Source: a virus
Virus record (IMG/VR): IMGVR_UViG_3300036851_000068
Location: 1-64,000 of that record
Length of the DNA: 64,000 nt
Strand: one strand, 5' to 3'
Within the stretch, counting starts at the first letter, position 1. Each line of letters opens with the position of its first letter. The translations under genes and the position numbers were made by a program. Shown piece by piece: positions 22,866-30,507 of the stretch. The notes under the pieces are model-generated. The model was not told the origin of the DNA and did no database searches. It saw only the letters and a list, made by a program, of their open reading frames with translations.

Positions 22866-22960
22866 TGAGTGACTGGATTGGGCCTGTGTTTTTGTGGGTA
22901 GGTGGGTTTCTGTGCGGCGGCGCAGCAGGAGCCTATGTCATGTACAGGAGGCAGCGATGA
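22865..22960 (+). CDS. Transmembrane microprotein (31 aa)
   Basis: Shares TGATG with the previous stop and ATGA with the next start. One glycine-rich hydrophobic helix (IGPVFLWVGGFLCGGAAGAYVMY) with a basic end. The coupled position supports it as real. Confidence 0.45.
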   Translation: MSDWIGPVFLWVGGFLCGGAAGAYVMYRRQR

Positions 22961-23379
22961 TTACGCGCGAGGTGTGGCTCAAGCGCCCTGACGGGCGTAT
23001 CGAGGTTATGCTAGGGGAGTTTACCGTCATAGTTGACATGGCGGGCAAGCCGGTGTGGATTGAGGGGCGCGAGCGGCTAGGCGAAATAGGGCGACCGCGT
23101 GGTGGTGGTAATCTGTCGCCGCACGTACAGTGCTGGCCGATGGAGTCTGTACTGAAGTGGACCCAGGTACCCGATGATGTTGTTGACTGGAAGCATTGGA
23201 CATATAGAGGTATCGAGCGGGTAATGCGTCGCATGGAGCCAACATTTGTTATGGGCGAGGCTGTATTTACGCCTAAGATTGTCGGCGCTAAGACCGACGA
23301 TGGCATCGGCCCATTCAAACGATGGATGGATGAAGGTTTTGACCGTGGTTGGCTAATAATGCACAGGAGCGAGCGATGA
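22957..23379 (+). CDS. Hypothetical protein (140 aa)
   Basis: ATG 22957 (AGGAGGCAGCG). Mixed alpha/beta with many Trp and Pro. No family recognised. Confidence 0.55.
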   Translation: MITREVWLKRPDGRIEVMLGEFTVIVDMAGKPVWIEGRERLGEIGRPRGGGNLSPHVQCWPMESVLKWTQVPDDVVDWKHWTYRGIERVMRRMEPTFVMGEAVFTPKIVGAKTDDGIGPFKRWMDEGFDRGWLIMHRSER

Positions 23380-23669
23380 ATAAGCAATGGACGCGGTATC
23401 CTGTGCCGGACGGTAATGTGCGACAGTGTTGTGATGCGCTGAAGCAGTCTCGTCCTACCATTCACATAGGGACTAGGCTTCACGATCATTGGTGCAGTCA
23501 GATTACGGGACATAAGGGCTATCACAAGTGTTGGTGGTGTGGGCATGAGTGGAAATTGGAAGTGGAGGAGAAAGAGGTACATGCGCTGACTACACAGTTG
23601 TCGGCGCTGGAAGCCGAAGTTGGTAACGGTGAGACTCGTGGACGCAAGAAGCGCAAGGGGGTGAAGTGA
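23376..23669 (+). CDS. Zinc-finger-like protein (97 aa)
   Basis: Two possible ligand groups: RQCCDAL and HKCWWCGHEW, with DHWC between. A CxxCGH treble-clef-like site, then a coiled-coil segment and a basic end (RGRKKRKGVK). Confidence 0.5.
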   Translation: MNKQWTRYPVPDGNVRQCCDALKQSRPTIHIGTRLHDHWCSQITGHKGYHKCWWCGHEWKLEVEEKEVHALTTQLSALEAEVGNGETRGRKKRKGVK

Positions 23670-23924
23670 ATGGTGACCATTGAGGTAGGCAACGAGATGC
23701 TGACGAATCAGCGGCGCGGTACGCCGACAGTGAAGCCGTTCAGGTATTACCTGTTCTGCTATCGAGTGCGTACCTTCAAGGCAGCGGCGACGCGGAGGCA
23801 TTGGTTTCTTGAGATAATTGAGGCACCTACACAGAAGGGCGCGGATTCAAAGTTGGCTAAGTTTATTGCGCGCAAGGATGTGGTGCTGCTGAGCAGGAAC
23901 GGACGGAGGCTACGGAAGCCGTGA
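23670..23924 (+). CDS. Hypothetical basic protein (84 aa)
   Basis: ATG immediately after the previous TGA. Basic, aromatic-rich. Overlaps the next GTG. Unknown. Confidence 0.5.
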   Translation: MVTIEVGNEMLTNQRRGTPTVKPFRYYLFCYRVRTFKAAATRRHWFLEIIEAPTQKGADSKLAKFIARKDVVLLSRNGRRLRKP

Positions 23925-24070
23925 TTAGTAACTGGACTCTTGTGTACCTGTTTCTAATCATGGCGTCGATTGCTGTTGTGACGGCGGTGTCTATCGCGTT
24001 GTTCATAGTGGCCGTGGGCGCTGTGATGTACGGCATTCAGAAACTGTGGGAGTTCTTGTGGAGGGCATGA
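23921..24070 (+). CDS. Single-pass membrane protein (49 aa)
   Basis: GTGA overlap. Mostly one long hydrophobic stretch (residues 6-40). Unknown role. Confidence 0.5.
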   Translation: MISNWTLVYLFLIMASIAVVTAVSIALFIVAVGAVMYGIQKLWEFLWRA

Positions 24071-24414
24071 TGCAGACCGAGAAGCCAGTAAGCCTGTGGC
24101 AGCAGATATGGCGCAGGGTGTACCGTGGCAAGCCGCACCAGTATCGAGCGCCGCGATACTATAGGCGGGCCATGATGCAAGTGGCTGTACGGGAGCAAAA
24201 GCGCAAGGTGGGTAAGCACAATTCTGCGATTGAAAGGGCGCGCGTAGCAGCGGCGCACCGGCGGGCTACCGAGGCGCTGGTGGAGAGTAGTCAGACACCT
24301 GGGCAGCGCGCGGAGCCTGTCCTGGGGCTTCCTACAGGGCACGGCAAGGGGATTGAGGCACGATTGCGGCAGATAGCCGAATCTGTACTGCGGAAGCGAG
24401 AGGAGAAGCGGTGA
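24067..24414 (+). CDS. Basic hypothetical protein (115 aa)
   Basis: Overlaps the previous stop by 4 bases. Very basic helices (YRRAMMQVAVREQKRKVG, ARVAAAHRRATEALVE). Possible nucleic-acid binding, no motif. Confidence 0.5.
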   Translation: MMQTEKPVSLWQQIWRRVYRGKPHQYRAPRYYRRAMMQVAVREQKRKVGKHNSAIERARVAAAHRRATEALVESSQTPGQRAEPVLGLPTGHGKGIEARLRQIAESVLRKREEKR

Positions 24415-24662
24415 TGTACAAGGTTGAACTGGTGCGTTATGAAGACAAGGTTGGGGTAGGCGTCCAGGAGCATGAAGGGATTTGGCTGGGGGCATGGTTT
24501 TGGGTTCGTACTGGTGACCCCAAATACTTTCCTGCATTCGACCGCGATGGTATTCGAGAAGCGATTAAGAAGGCTGAAGCGTGGGTGCGCGAGCGCGTGG
24601 CGGGCGAGGAAAATGCAGAGGCTGTTGTAAAGGAATACAAGAAGACGGGGAGAATACAATGA
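24411..24662 (+). CDS. Hypothetical protein (83 aa)
   Basis: GTG-ATG start after GAGAGGAGAAGCG. Beta-rich N-terminus (YKVELVRYEDKVGVGV) and a helical, charged C-terminus. Unknown. Confidence 0.5.
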   Translation: MMYKVELVRYEDKVGVGVQEHEGIWLGAWFWVRTGDPKYFPAFDRDGIREAIKKAEAWVRERVAGEENAEAVVKEYKKTGRIQ

Positions 24663-24727
24663 GCATTGCACTGTTGATGGCACTGGTGTTTATCCTGATA
24701 GTGTTGATTGCGGAGGCAGGACGATGA
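24659..24727 (+). CDS. Transmembrane microprotein (22 aa)
   Basis: ATGA overlaps on both sides frame an ORF of 22 codons, almost wholly hydrophobic (IALLMALVFILIVLIAEA). The paired overlaps suggest it is translated. Confidence 0.4.
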   Translation: MSIALLMALVFILIVLIAEAGR

Positions 24728-24939
24728 ATCCGTGGAGAAGGTTTGTAGACGTGGTGCCGCCGCCGATTATAAGGACACAGAGTGGGCCGATGAGATTGCG
24801 GCGATGGGCCAGGCGAGTGCTAGGCCGGTGTCCTACGTGTGGCGGGCGCATGGTGCAGGGCCGCTGCATTGCATGGATGATGTTCGTGGCTCGTGTGCGG
24901 CGCGAGTGGGAAGAGAAGTCTAAGGAGGCGGGCCGATGA
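24724..24939 (+). CDS. Basic zinc-knuckle protein (71 aa)
   Basis: CPTCGGRMVQGRC (C-x2-C-x8-C-like) in a strongly basic chain with Trp. ATG after GGAGGCAGGACG. Unknown. Confidence 0.5.
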   Translation: MNPWRRFVDVVPPPIIRTQSGPMRLRRWARRVLGRCPTCGGRMVQGRCIAWMMFVARVRREWEEKSKEAGR

Positions 24940-25070
24940 GAAGCAACGAAGAGATCAAGGCACGTATCGAATACTTGAAGACTCAGCAGGAGAAGGAGCG
25001 CGCGAGGTTCCTGGAACTATTTCAGGATGCACGGATGCGGTGGGCGTTGAGCGAGGAGGCGGGTCGATGA
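24936..25070 (+). CDS. Short helical protein (44 aa)
   Basis: ATG after AAGGAGGCGGGCCG, overlap of 4 bases on each side. Charged helix (ARIEYLKTQQEKERARFLELF). Confidence 0.45.
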   Translation: MRSNEEIKARIEYLKTQQEKERARFLELFQDARMRWALSEEAGR

Positions 25071-25345
25071 AACTGTTGTGGTTTCTAATAGCCAACGTTG
25101 CGGCAATAGCCGGACTGTTGCTTTACGTAGTGCTGGATACGCTGCGCCGGGAGCGCAAGGTGCGCAAGCAAGAGTTAGCACAGTATAAGGCTGCGAGGTT
25201 GGCACAGTGGCAGGAAAATGAGAAGGGAATGAAGCGTGTGGCCGCACAGGGTTGGCACGGTGCGCTCAAGGTTCGCATGACGGTGCCCGAGATGCGCAAG
25301 TACCTGGATGAGACTATCGAGGTGTTTAAGAAGGATGCTTACTGA
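25067..25345 (+). CDS. Membrane-anchored helical protein (92 aa)
   Basis: N-terminal transmembrane helix (residues 2-22) then a charged helix and a soluble end. Start overlaps the previous stop. Topology resembles small phage inner-membrane proteins, function unknown. Confidence 0.5.
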   Translation: MKLLWFLIANVAAIAGLLLYVVLDTLRRERKVRKQELAQYKAARLAQWQENEKGMKRVAAQGWHGALKVRMTVPEMRKYLDETIEVFKKDAY

Positions 25346-25357
25346 GGAGTTGAAGAA

Positions 25358-25504
25358 GTGAGGAAGTGTCCTTCGTGCAAAAAGGCGCTGGCCGTGCGCA
25401 TACTGCATTGGTTGTTCCTGTTGAACGTGCCGCGAGGTGCGCGGGTAGCCTGCTTGGACTGCGGCTACACCTGGGATGATTGGGATGCGGAGGTGGTGAA
25501 TTGA
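25358..25504 (+). CDS. Zinc-ribbon microprotein (48 aa)
   Basis: CPSC near residue 4 and CLDC near residue 32 form a two-knuckle ribbon with a hydrophobic middle (LHWLFLLNV). GAGGAG upstream of GTG. Confidence 0.5.
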   Translation: MRKCPSCKKALAVRILHWLFLLNVPRGARVACLDCGYTWDDWDAEVVN

Positions 25505-25899
25505 TGAAGGCGCGTGATGTAGCCTGGATATTGTGGGTGTACCTGCTGGTGCTGGCTGTGGTGTTTGCTATTGTGACGTGGGCGGCACCCGAGACAGTAG
25601 ATCGTCGCATGCCACAGGTGAGCGGGTACAAACTGGATAACGGCGCACACATGGGAACGCTGCCATGTGGTGAGGCATACATGGAGGTGCGGCGCACAAA
25701 GGTTCCGAATGAGTGGGTAGTTGTGTGGTATCTGAACAAGAAGGTGCTGGCCGTGGTCTTTGTCTACGACGGCTACTATCAATACTTCGTAGACTCTGAC
25801 TTCGATGGCAGGTGGAACAAGAACGGCATTGGGAAGACCGGAGAGGGCAGCGCTGCGGACTTCTACAAGTTGGTGAATGGCTGCTATCTGACGACATGA
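25504..25899 (+). CDS. Membrane-anchored secreted protein (131 aa)
   Basis: Transmembrane segment at residues 8-29, then an extracytoplasmic-like domain with one Cys pair (LPCGEA, NGCYL) and an Asp-rich loop (DSDFDGRWNKNG) reminiscent of a calcium loop. No family recognised. Confidence 0.5.
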   Translation: MKARDVAWILWVYLLVLAVVFAIVTWAAPETVDRRMPQVSGYKLDNGAHMGTLPCGEAYMEVRRTKVPNEWVVVWYLNKKVLAVVFVYDGYYQYFVDSDFDGRWNKNGIGKTGEGSAADFYKLVNGCYLTT

Positions 25900-26075
25900 G
25901 CGTGAACTTCACTTTGGTAGCACCAACGTTTCAGGTGAGCGATTCGCGCGAGAACTACACTAAGGGCAAGAGCGTGCAGAGGCGCGAGGCGGTTCACTTT
26001 GCGCAAGACGCTGACGACATTAGCAAACGCGCTCGCGGTCGAGGGCGCAGCGATGGGCACAGGAGAAGCAAATGA
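25896..26075 (+). CDS. Hydrophilic basic protein (59 aa)
   Basis: ATGA overlaps at both ends. Basic tail KRARGRGRSDGHRRSK. Could bind nucleic acid. Unknown. Confidence 0.45.
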   Translation: MSVNFTLVAPTFQVSDSRENYTKGKSVQRREAVHFAQDADDISKRARGRGRSDGHRRSK

Positions 26076-26356
26076 CACTGGAGCGGTTCCTGGTTCGGTT
26101 GGCAAAGGTGGCCGAGGATAGACCTTTTGAGTTGACTTCGGGCATGTTGCGCACCAGCGATAGCGTGTACCACTGCCCCATTGAGGCTGTGGCCGGAGTC
26201 AAAGGGTATGTTACGGCAGCACATCGGCTAAAGTTACCGACGAGGCTGCGCAACAGAATCATGAAGGCTGCTGATGGCTTTGGTCTTAGCAGTAACGGTG
26301 ACCTTCGGCTGCGCGCATTGTTGTTGAGCGCAGTACGCTATGGCAAAGCGAGGTAA
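26072..26356 (+). CDS. Hypothetical protein (94 aa)
   Basis: Helical, mixed charge. CPIEAVAGVKGYV in the middle. Resembles small phage proteins that pair a Cys-Pro-Ile motif with a helix, no function known. Confidence 0.5.
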   Translation: MTLERFLVRLAKVAEDRPFELTSGMLRTSDSVYHCPIEAVAGVKGYVTAAHRLKLPTRLRNRIMKAADGFGLSSNGDLRLRALLLSAVRYGKAR

Positions 26357-26361
26357 TGTGA

Positions 26362-26544
26362 TTGAGGGGTTTGATTGAACGCATACAGTCTTGGCTTCGG
26401 CGCTGTCAAATATGTGGCGCGCGGCATGCATGGCAGTATCCTATTCGTGATTACCCAGCGTTGCGATTGTGTAAGCGCCATGCGCAAGAAGTATTTATTA
26501 AGTTGGTGGCGCGGGGGCCAATACGAATGAGGGTAAGAGACTAA
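26362..26544 (+). CDS. Zinc-finger-like basic protein (60 aa)
   Basis: TTG start. CQICGARHA and LCKRHAQE give a CxxC...CxxH site similar to small HNH-like treble clefs. No catalytic His pair is obvious. Confidence 0.45.
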   Translation: MRGLIERIQSWLRRCQICGARHAWQYPIRDYPALRLCKRHAQEVFIKLVARGPIRMRVRD

Positions 26545-26558
26545 ATTAGAGGTGATGC

Positions 26559-27038
26559 ATGGGACGAGGCATGATGTTGTTCGCGCTAGGATTCTTTGTT
26601 GCATCGCTGTTTGCAATGTGGACGTACAACACGGACTTTGATTGTGTAGAGAAGACGGCGCAGAAGCCGGACGTAAAGGTATTCACGCTGCTACCATCGG
26701 ACCCATTTGTGATTGGGGATGGCGAGCGCGCCTACCTGCTGGAGCCGCACACTATCTTAGATGCTGTGCGCAAGGTGGAAGGCGTGCCATCGTATGGTGT
26801 CATGACTCTTGCCCGGCGCTATGGTAGTCACAGGGTTGTACCCGAGGCGCTAGGGCGGGCCGAGGCAGCGAAGATCATGCACAAGATGTACCGGCGGTGG
26901 CGCGCACAGGGTAGGCCGGGTGATTTTCTTGATTACATGCACAAGCGGTATGCGCCGGTGGGCGCGAGCAATGACCCGACTGGGTTGAATAGGCACTGGC
27001 GCAGGAACCTTGAGAGGTACATGGAGGCACGACGATGA
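26559..27038 (+). CDS. Membrane-anchored protein, possibly peptidoglycan-active
   Basis: 159 residues. N-terminal membrane helix (residues 4-21), then a domain with GVMTLARRYG, HKMYRRWRAQGRPGDFLDYMHKRYAPVGASNDPTGLNRHW. The YMHKRYAP...DPTGLN..W arrangement resembles the C-terminal part of small phage muralytic or structural P5-like proteins. Catalytic residues cannot be assigned. ATG after AGAGGTGATGC. Confidence 0.5.
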   Translation: MGRGMMLFALGFFVASLFAMWTYNTDFDCVEKTAQKPDVKVFTLLPSDPFVIGDGERAYLLEPHTILDAVRKVEGVPSYGVMTLARRYGSHRVVPEALGRAEAAKIMHKMYRRWRAQGRPGDFLDYMHKRYAPVGASNDPTGLNRHWRRNLERYMEARR

Positions 27039-27118
27039 ATGTTACGACGTTGTTCTTGATTTGTTTCGTGCTTTTTCAGGCTATAAGTCTGGTGACGGCG
27101 TTGGAGGGACGACGATGA
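27035..27118 (+). CDS. Transmembrane microprotein (27 aa)
   Basis: ATGA overlaps on both sides. Hydrophobic (LFLICFVLFQAISLVTAL) with a basic end. Third coupled TM microprotein in this array. Confidence 0.4.
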   Translation: MNVTTLFLICFVLFQAISLVTALEGRR

Positions 27119-27336
27119 TGAAGACGGTATACATTCCAGTTCACTACGGTAGCGGTGGCGATGCAATACTTCCTGAGCCGTTGTTTGGGATTAAGGCTGA
27201 TAGCGAGAAGGAAGCGCGGGTGATTCTTACCTGGTGGGCAAGGGGACGACGCGAGAAACTGTATTGGGATAATGCTCACTTGGTGCCTGTGGTGACAGTG
27301 ATTAGTAGCGAGGAAGGGAGTGAGAACAATGGGTAA
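27115..27336 (+). CDS. Hypothetical protein (73 aa)
   Basis: ATG-ATG start after GGAGGGACGACG. Beta-rich start (KTVYIPVHYGSGGD) and a Trp pair (LTWWARG). Unknown. Confidence 0.5.
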   Translation: MMKTVYIPVHYGSGGDAILPEPLFGIKADSEKEARVILTWWARGRREKLYWDNAHLVPVVTVISSEEGSENNG

Positions 27337-27514
27337 ATATCCTCATGTGATGTATGTGCTGCGCGAGGCAGACGGCGATGAGCACTTCTTCTCAGCACAA
27401 GCACAGTTGAAGTCTTTTGCTGTGCCGGACGACAAGATCGTGGTAGCAAAGTACGTGTTAGAATCATTTGTGACTGTCACAGCGAACGTCAGTGGGAAGG
27501 AGGAAAGGGTATGA
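27329..27514 (+). CDS. Hypothetical protein (61 aa)
   Basis: ATG 27329 after GGGAGTGAGAAC, 8-base overlap upstream. Beta-alpha mixture; DGDEHFFSAQAQLKSF. Unknown. Confidence 0.5.
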   Translation: MGKYPHVMYVLREADGDEHFFSAQAQLKSFAVPDDKIVVAKYVLESFVTVTANVSGKEERV

Positions 27515-28083
27515 CGATGTTGCTGGGAGCATTCGGTATTGGACGAGGGAACTGGCCTGCTGCGCGAGCACTGGGCCTAAAGTTTGACTTTGGGCATGAC
27601 GTATGGGACATCGCTGAGCCGGGCTATGAGCGCGTGGTGGGCCGGTACGGTATGGACGACTTGCAGCCTGGTGTTCACACTGAAGCGGAACTTGGTGAGT
27701 GGGCTAAGGAGGTTCGGAGCGAGGGCCTGATGCCCTGTACATCCTGCATTCCATCGTTCTTAGGGTCGGTGGTTTCGACAGTGGGCGAGTGGTGTGGGAA
27801 GCATAGCGTGAGCCTTGGCGTGCAAGCCTACCACTACAGTCCGCGCATATACTCGGACATCGAGGTACTACTTCAGCGGATAGGGACCGGCATTCGCTTG
27901 CGCCACTACATGGGCTGGTACGGCGTGGCCGATTCTGTATATCCTGTCTACTCATCACAGGCACAGTGGAAGCCGAAGAAGCCGTGGGAGATCAGATTCA
28001 TCCGGTGGCAGTACAGGATGATGAGATGCAGGTTGCTGGTCTTCTTCCCCTGGAATGAGCAGGCGCTGAAGGCTCTGGTATGA
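27511..28083 (+). CDS. Hypothetical protein with CTSC motif (190 aa)
   Basis: The largest protein in the latter part of the array. Contains PCTSCIPSF near residues 75-83, WCGKHSV and a C-terminal aromatic/basic part (RWQYRMMRCRLLVFFPW). Alternating strands and helices suggest a globular enzyme domain. I do not recognise it. Confidence 0.5.
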   Translation: MTMLLGAFGIGRGNWPAARALGLKFDFGHDVWDIAEPGYERVVGRYGMDDLQPGVHTEAELGEWAKEVRSEGLMPCTSCIPSFLGSVVSTVGEWCGKHSVSLGVQAYHYSPRIYSDIEVLLQRIGTGIRLRHYMGWYGVADSVYPVYSSQAQWKPKKPWEIRFIRWQYRMMRCRLLVFFPWNEQALKALV

Positions 28084-28316
28084 CCACGATGAGCATGGCA
28101 GAGGTTCAGGAGAAACTGGCTAAGGCTAAGGCCACAGTGGTCGAAGCCTACGAAGCCTTTCAGGTCCACAAGAAGAGATGTCCGACATGCAAGTGTGGAG
28201 GCAGGTGCCAGAAGCGTCAGGACATGCTGTTTGAGGTTGGTCAACTGCACATGATGGTGAGCATGGTGGAAGTGTGGTTGAACGGCTATCGTGAGAGGCA
28301 AGGGCGGGGCATCTAG
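28080..28316 (+). CDS. Cys-rich helical protein (78 aa)
   Basis: ATGA overlap. Helix, then CPTCKCGGRC (four cysteines in ten residues), then helix. A zinc hook between two helices, like a small coiled-coil dimerisation unit. Confidence 0.5.
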   Translation: MTTMSMAEVQEKLAKAKATVVEAYEAFQVHKKRCPTCKCGGRCQKRQDMLFEVGQLHMMVSMVEVWLNGYRERQGRGI

Positions 28317-28328
28317 GAGGTGATTTGG

Positions 28329-28481
28329 ATGAAGCAAGCGATCATGGTACTTGCGCTCGTGCTGGCACTAGCGGCACCGGCGCTGGCGGGCGGGTTCCTG
28401 AAGTCGAGGAAATACATGAGTGCGCAAGGGTATGCCAGGTGGCAATACTTCCTGACTACCGGAGTGTGGCGAGCGAGGTAG
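28329..28481 (+). CDS. Small secreted protein (50 aa)
   Basis: ATG after a near-perfect TAGGAGGTGATTTGG. Signal peptide with an Ala-x-Ala cleavage site (VLALVLALAAPALA-GG) and a 30-residue mature part rich in Tyr, Arg and Trp. Secretion is well supported; function is not known. Confidence 0.55.
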   Translation: MKQAIMVLALVLALAAPALAGGFLKSRKYMSAQGYARWQYFLTTGVWRAR

Positions 28482-28489
28482 CAGGACCG

Positions 28490-28556
28490 TGGCGCGTGCA
28501 TAGGCATTAGCCGAAAAGGGTAGTGTGGACTCTGGCCTACCTCTAACGCAGCGCCA
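28490..28556 (+). ncRNA. Possible branched RNA fold in intergenic gap
   Basis: TGGCGC (28490-28495) pairs with GCGCCA (28551-28556), enclosing GGC-ATTA-GCC (28503-28512) and AGGGTAG/CTACCT with one bulged G (28517-28523/28537-28542). The 167-base gap 28482-28648 otherwise has direct repeats of CCTGGGCC and no convincing gene. Confidence 0.35.
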
Positions 28557-28648
28557 TAGAAGGGCAGGGCCTGGGCCTGGAGCGATTATGCCGGATGGGC
28601 TATCGCCTTTGGAGCCTGGGCCTTGTCATTTGTGGGAGGTGGGATGCA

Positions 28649-28903
28649 ATGGACAGTCAGGGGATTAGGGTGCGTGATGGTGTGCGGCTTGACCTGAGCC
28701 GGGTCTGCTACTGGGACAAGGATGGCGAGTGGTTCCTGTACCTGCCGGGTTGTGGGATAGGGAGCCTGCGGGAGCATGAGGTGGTGGAGCATGAGGACGG
28801 GACCATTACAGTGCAGCCGTCTATCCTCATGACAGGGCACAACCAGGGGCAGGAGACTACTGTACACGGCTACCTTGAGCGAGGGGTGTGGCGAGGGGCC
28901 TGA
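28649..28903 (+). CDS. DUF6527-like small protein (84 aa)
   Basis: ATG after GGGAGGTGGGATGCA. GEWFLYLPGCGIGSLREH...VQPSI...HGYLERGVWRGA follows the DUF6527 outline (Trp strand, Pro-Ser-Ile, His-Gly-Tyr/Phe-x-x-x-Gly-Val-Trp). Zinc ligands usual in that family are partly missing. A TGTACA site is at 28861 inside it. Last gene before the gene-free region. Confidence 0.45.
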   Translation: MDSQGIRVRDGVRLDLSRVCYWDKDGEWFLYLPGCGIGSLREHEVVEHEDGTITVQPSILMTGHNQGQETTVHGYLERGVWRGA

Positions 28904-29033
28904 CCCTGGGCTGTGTGGATAAAGGGGCAGAACTGTACACAGGGGGTTCATTAGCGGGCCTTGGAAGGGCATAATAGACCCTTGTAAGGGGGCACAACAG
29001 GGGGTGCAAAGTGTGGTACACTTGTACACAGGT

Positions 29034-29071
29034 GGGCCTGGGACTCGGGGTAAAACCCTCGTCCCACGCCC
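29034..29071 (+). other. Long imperfect hairpin in the gene-free region
   Basis: TGGGAC (29039-29044) pairs with GTCCCA (29061-29066); GGGT (29048-29051) with ACCC (29055-29058) around AAA; outer GGG/CCC adds 3 bp. AACCCTCGT in the stem (29054-29062) is repeated at 29123-29131. No T-run follows. It could end the small-gene transcript. Confidence 0.5.
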
Positions 29072-29709
29072 TGGTATCAACGCCTGATGCGAGGCAGGTA
29101 TAGGACCTGGGCGCATAGAGAGAACCCTCGTGGATACAGGCGCTTAGGCATCCCGAGTCCAAGAGATCAGGAAGCGCCGCGAGTAGAGCAAAGTGTACAC
29201 AGGCAGGGGTTGTACACAGGGGGGGAGGCAATGGGGGGCAGCGGGGGAGCGGTACTCCGCCCAGCCCCTCACCCCACGCGCCGCACCCATGTACCCCAGT
29301 GTCCATAGGGACACCAAGGCCCAGCACCCACAGCATGCAGCACAGGGCACAGCAGGGCCGTGGTGAGTACGCAGGGGCAGGACCCGATACCAGCAGGGGT
29401 ACCACAGTGGCGGGCCTTGGAGCCGCGAGCCTCTATGGACGTGGAGCAGGACCGTCCCCCCGTTCAGAACTTGCTGCGGGGCGGGCGGGCAGGACGATGC
29501 CGCGTTCTCGTAGCGTAGCAAGAGGGGTGTGTACACTTTTGAGCCAGTGTCGTGCAAAGGGTGTGTACACTACTTGCAGGGTGTGTACAGTTTTCGGAGA
29601 GGTATCCGGGATGTTAGGCCACGGTCCAGCAGCAGGGGCCTGAGCCGCGAGCGCAGTTGAGAGGAACCGGCCCGGCAAGCCTGCCGGTGAAACCGAACCT
29701 CTCGGGGAC

Positions 29710-29739
29710 TTGCACAAAATGTACATGGATGTGTACAAT
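29710..29739 (+). promoter_or_regulatory. Terminase promoter with TGTACA in spacer and over -10
   Basis: TTGCAC (29710-29715), 18-base spacer, TACAAT (29734-29739). TGTACA at 29720-29725 is in the spacer and the copy at 29732-29737 overlaps the -10; a third, TGTACACAGG, is at 29750. The terS start is 33 bases downstream of the -10. Confidence 0.6.
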
Positions 29740-29771
29740 AGATGGTAGGTGTACACAGGGGGTTGTAGCAG

Positions 29772-30368
29772 ATGGCAGACGATCAGAGCAAGCCAAAACC
29801 GCCGGTGCAAAAGAGGGTGCCGCGCGTATGGGATATGAAGCCGGACGAGCCTGCCAAGGCGTATTCCGCCTTCATGCTCTATCGGAGCCTCGGTGTCGGG
29901 CGTAAGTTAGCCGATGCCGCAGAGCGCCTTCACGTCCGGGTCTATGTGCTGGAGAAGTTGAGCCAAAGGTTCTCGTGGGCGTTTCGCGCAGATCAGTGGG
30001 ATGCATGGGCCTTGCGGCAGCGGAGTCACAGCGCTGAGAAGCGTGTGCTGCGCGAAGCCGAGTTGGAAGCACGTACGATCAGCGACCTGGTGCGCATGAC
30101 ACGCATTCTCACAAAGCGCACGATGCTCAACGTCATTCGTACAAAAGCAGCATCGTTGACTCCGCAGGGCGTAGCAACCCTGGCTGACATCGTTGTGAAG
30201 TTGAGCCGGTTGCAACGCGGCGAGCCTACTGACCGGCGCGAGAACATTGCGCGCAGCGCACGCGAGCGCGTGCGAGAGAAGTTGGACACTGTGGCAAAGA
30301 CTCTCGCAGACCAGATCAAAACAAAGGAGAAGCCGGGCGATGCGCCGCCGTCGAAAGAAGTCCACTAG
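29772..30368 (+). CDS. Terminase small subunit-like protein
   Basis: 198 residues directly upstream of the large terminase, which is the usual place. DNA-binding-like N-terminal segment (SAFMLYRSLGVGRKLADAAERL...VYVLEKLSQRFSW resembles a helix-turn-helix in small terminases), long central helix, charged C-terminus. It would bind the packaging site and load the motor. The TGTACA array just upstream is a candidate recognition region. ATG start after GGGGGTTGTAGCAG. Confidence 0.7.
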   Translation: MADDQSKPKPPVQKRVPRVWDMKPDEPAKAYSAFMLYRSLGVGRKLADAAERLHVRVYVLEKLSQRFSWAFRADQWDAWALRQRSHSAEKRVLREAELEARTISDLVRMTRILTKRTMLNVIRTKAASLTPQGVATLADIVVKLSRLQRGEPTDRRENIARSARERVREKLDTVAKTLADQIKTKEKPGDAPPSKEVH

Positions 30369-30507
30369 GTTCGCTCGTGTATGCTGCCCTCTGTGCCGCG
30401 AGCGCGCAGAGCGCCTGTCGGCTATCAAGGCCGTGAAGATGTACGCCTGGCGCTGCACAAAATGCGGCGCAAAGTTCTGGACGGAAATGGACAAGGACGA
30501 TGAGTAG
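30340..30507 (+). CDS. Zinc-ribbon microprotein between terminase genes
   Basis: 55 residues. CPLC and CTKCGAKFW form a classic ribbon with a basic N-terminus (RRRRKKSTRF). It overlaps terS by 29 bases and terL by 8. A similar ribbon between terminase genes could act in packaging, but this is inference. Confidence 0.5.
   Translation: MRRRRKKSTRFARVCCPLCRERAERLSAIKAVKMYAWRCTKCGAKFWTEMDKDDE

Larger units (their letters stand above)
28934..29755. repeat. Array of ten TGTACA sites in gene-free region
   Basis: Exact TGTACA at 28934, 29023, 29194, 29211, 29530, 29564, 29584, 29720, 29732 and 29750, against about 0.2 expected in 820 random bases. Five copies read TGTACACAGG (28934, 29023, 29194, 29211, 29750), and AAAG or AAAGTG often precedes. 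The 868 bases 28904-29771 hold no convincing gene. The array lies directly upstream of the terminase genes, so operator array, replication origin iterons or a packaging recognition site are all possible. Confidence 0.75.

Noticed and set aside
29299-29643. Open frame of 114 codons in the gene-free region
   Set aside because: Composition is Arg/Gly/Ser-rich, it has no Shine-Dalgarno and covers TGTACA sites and repeats. It looks like chance openness of GC-rich DNA.
28934-29755. CRISPR array
   Set aside because: Repeated unit is 6-10 bases with irregular spacing; no long repeat or spacer pattern and no cas genes beyond one RecB/Cas4-like nuclease.
28482-29771. tRNA genes in the intergenic gaps
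   Set aside because: Branched folds at 16289, 28490 and 49089 lack acceptor, anticodon and T-loop sequences. No tRNA found.
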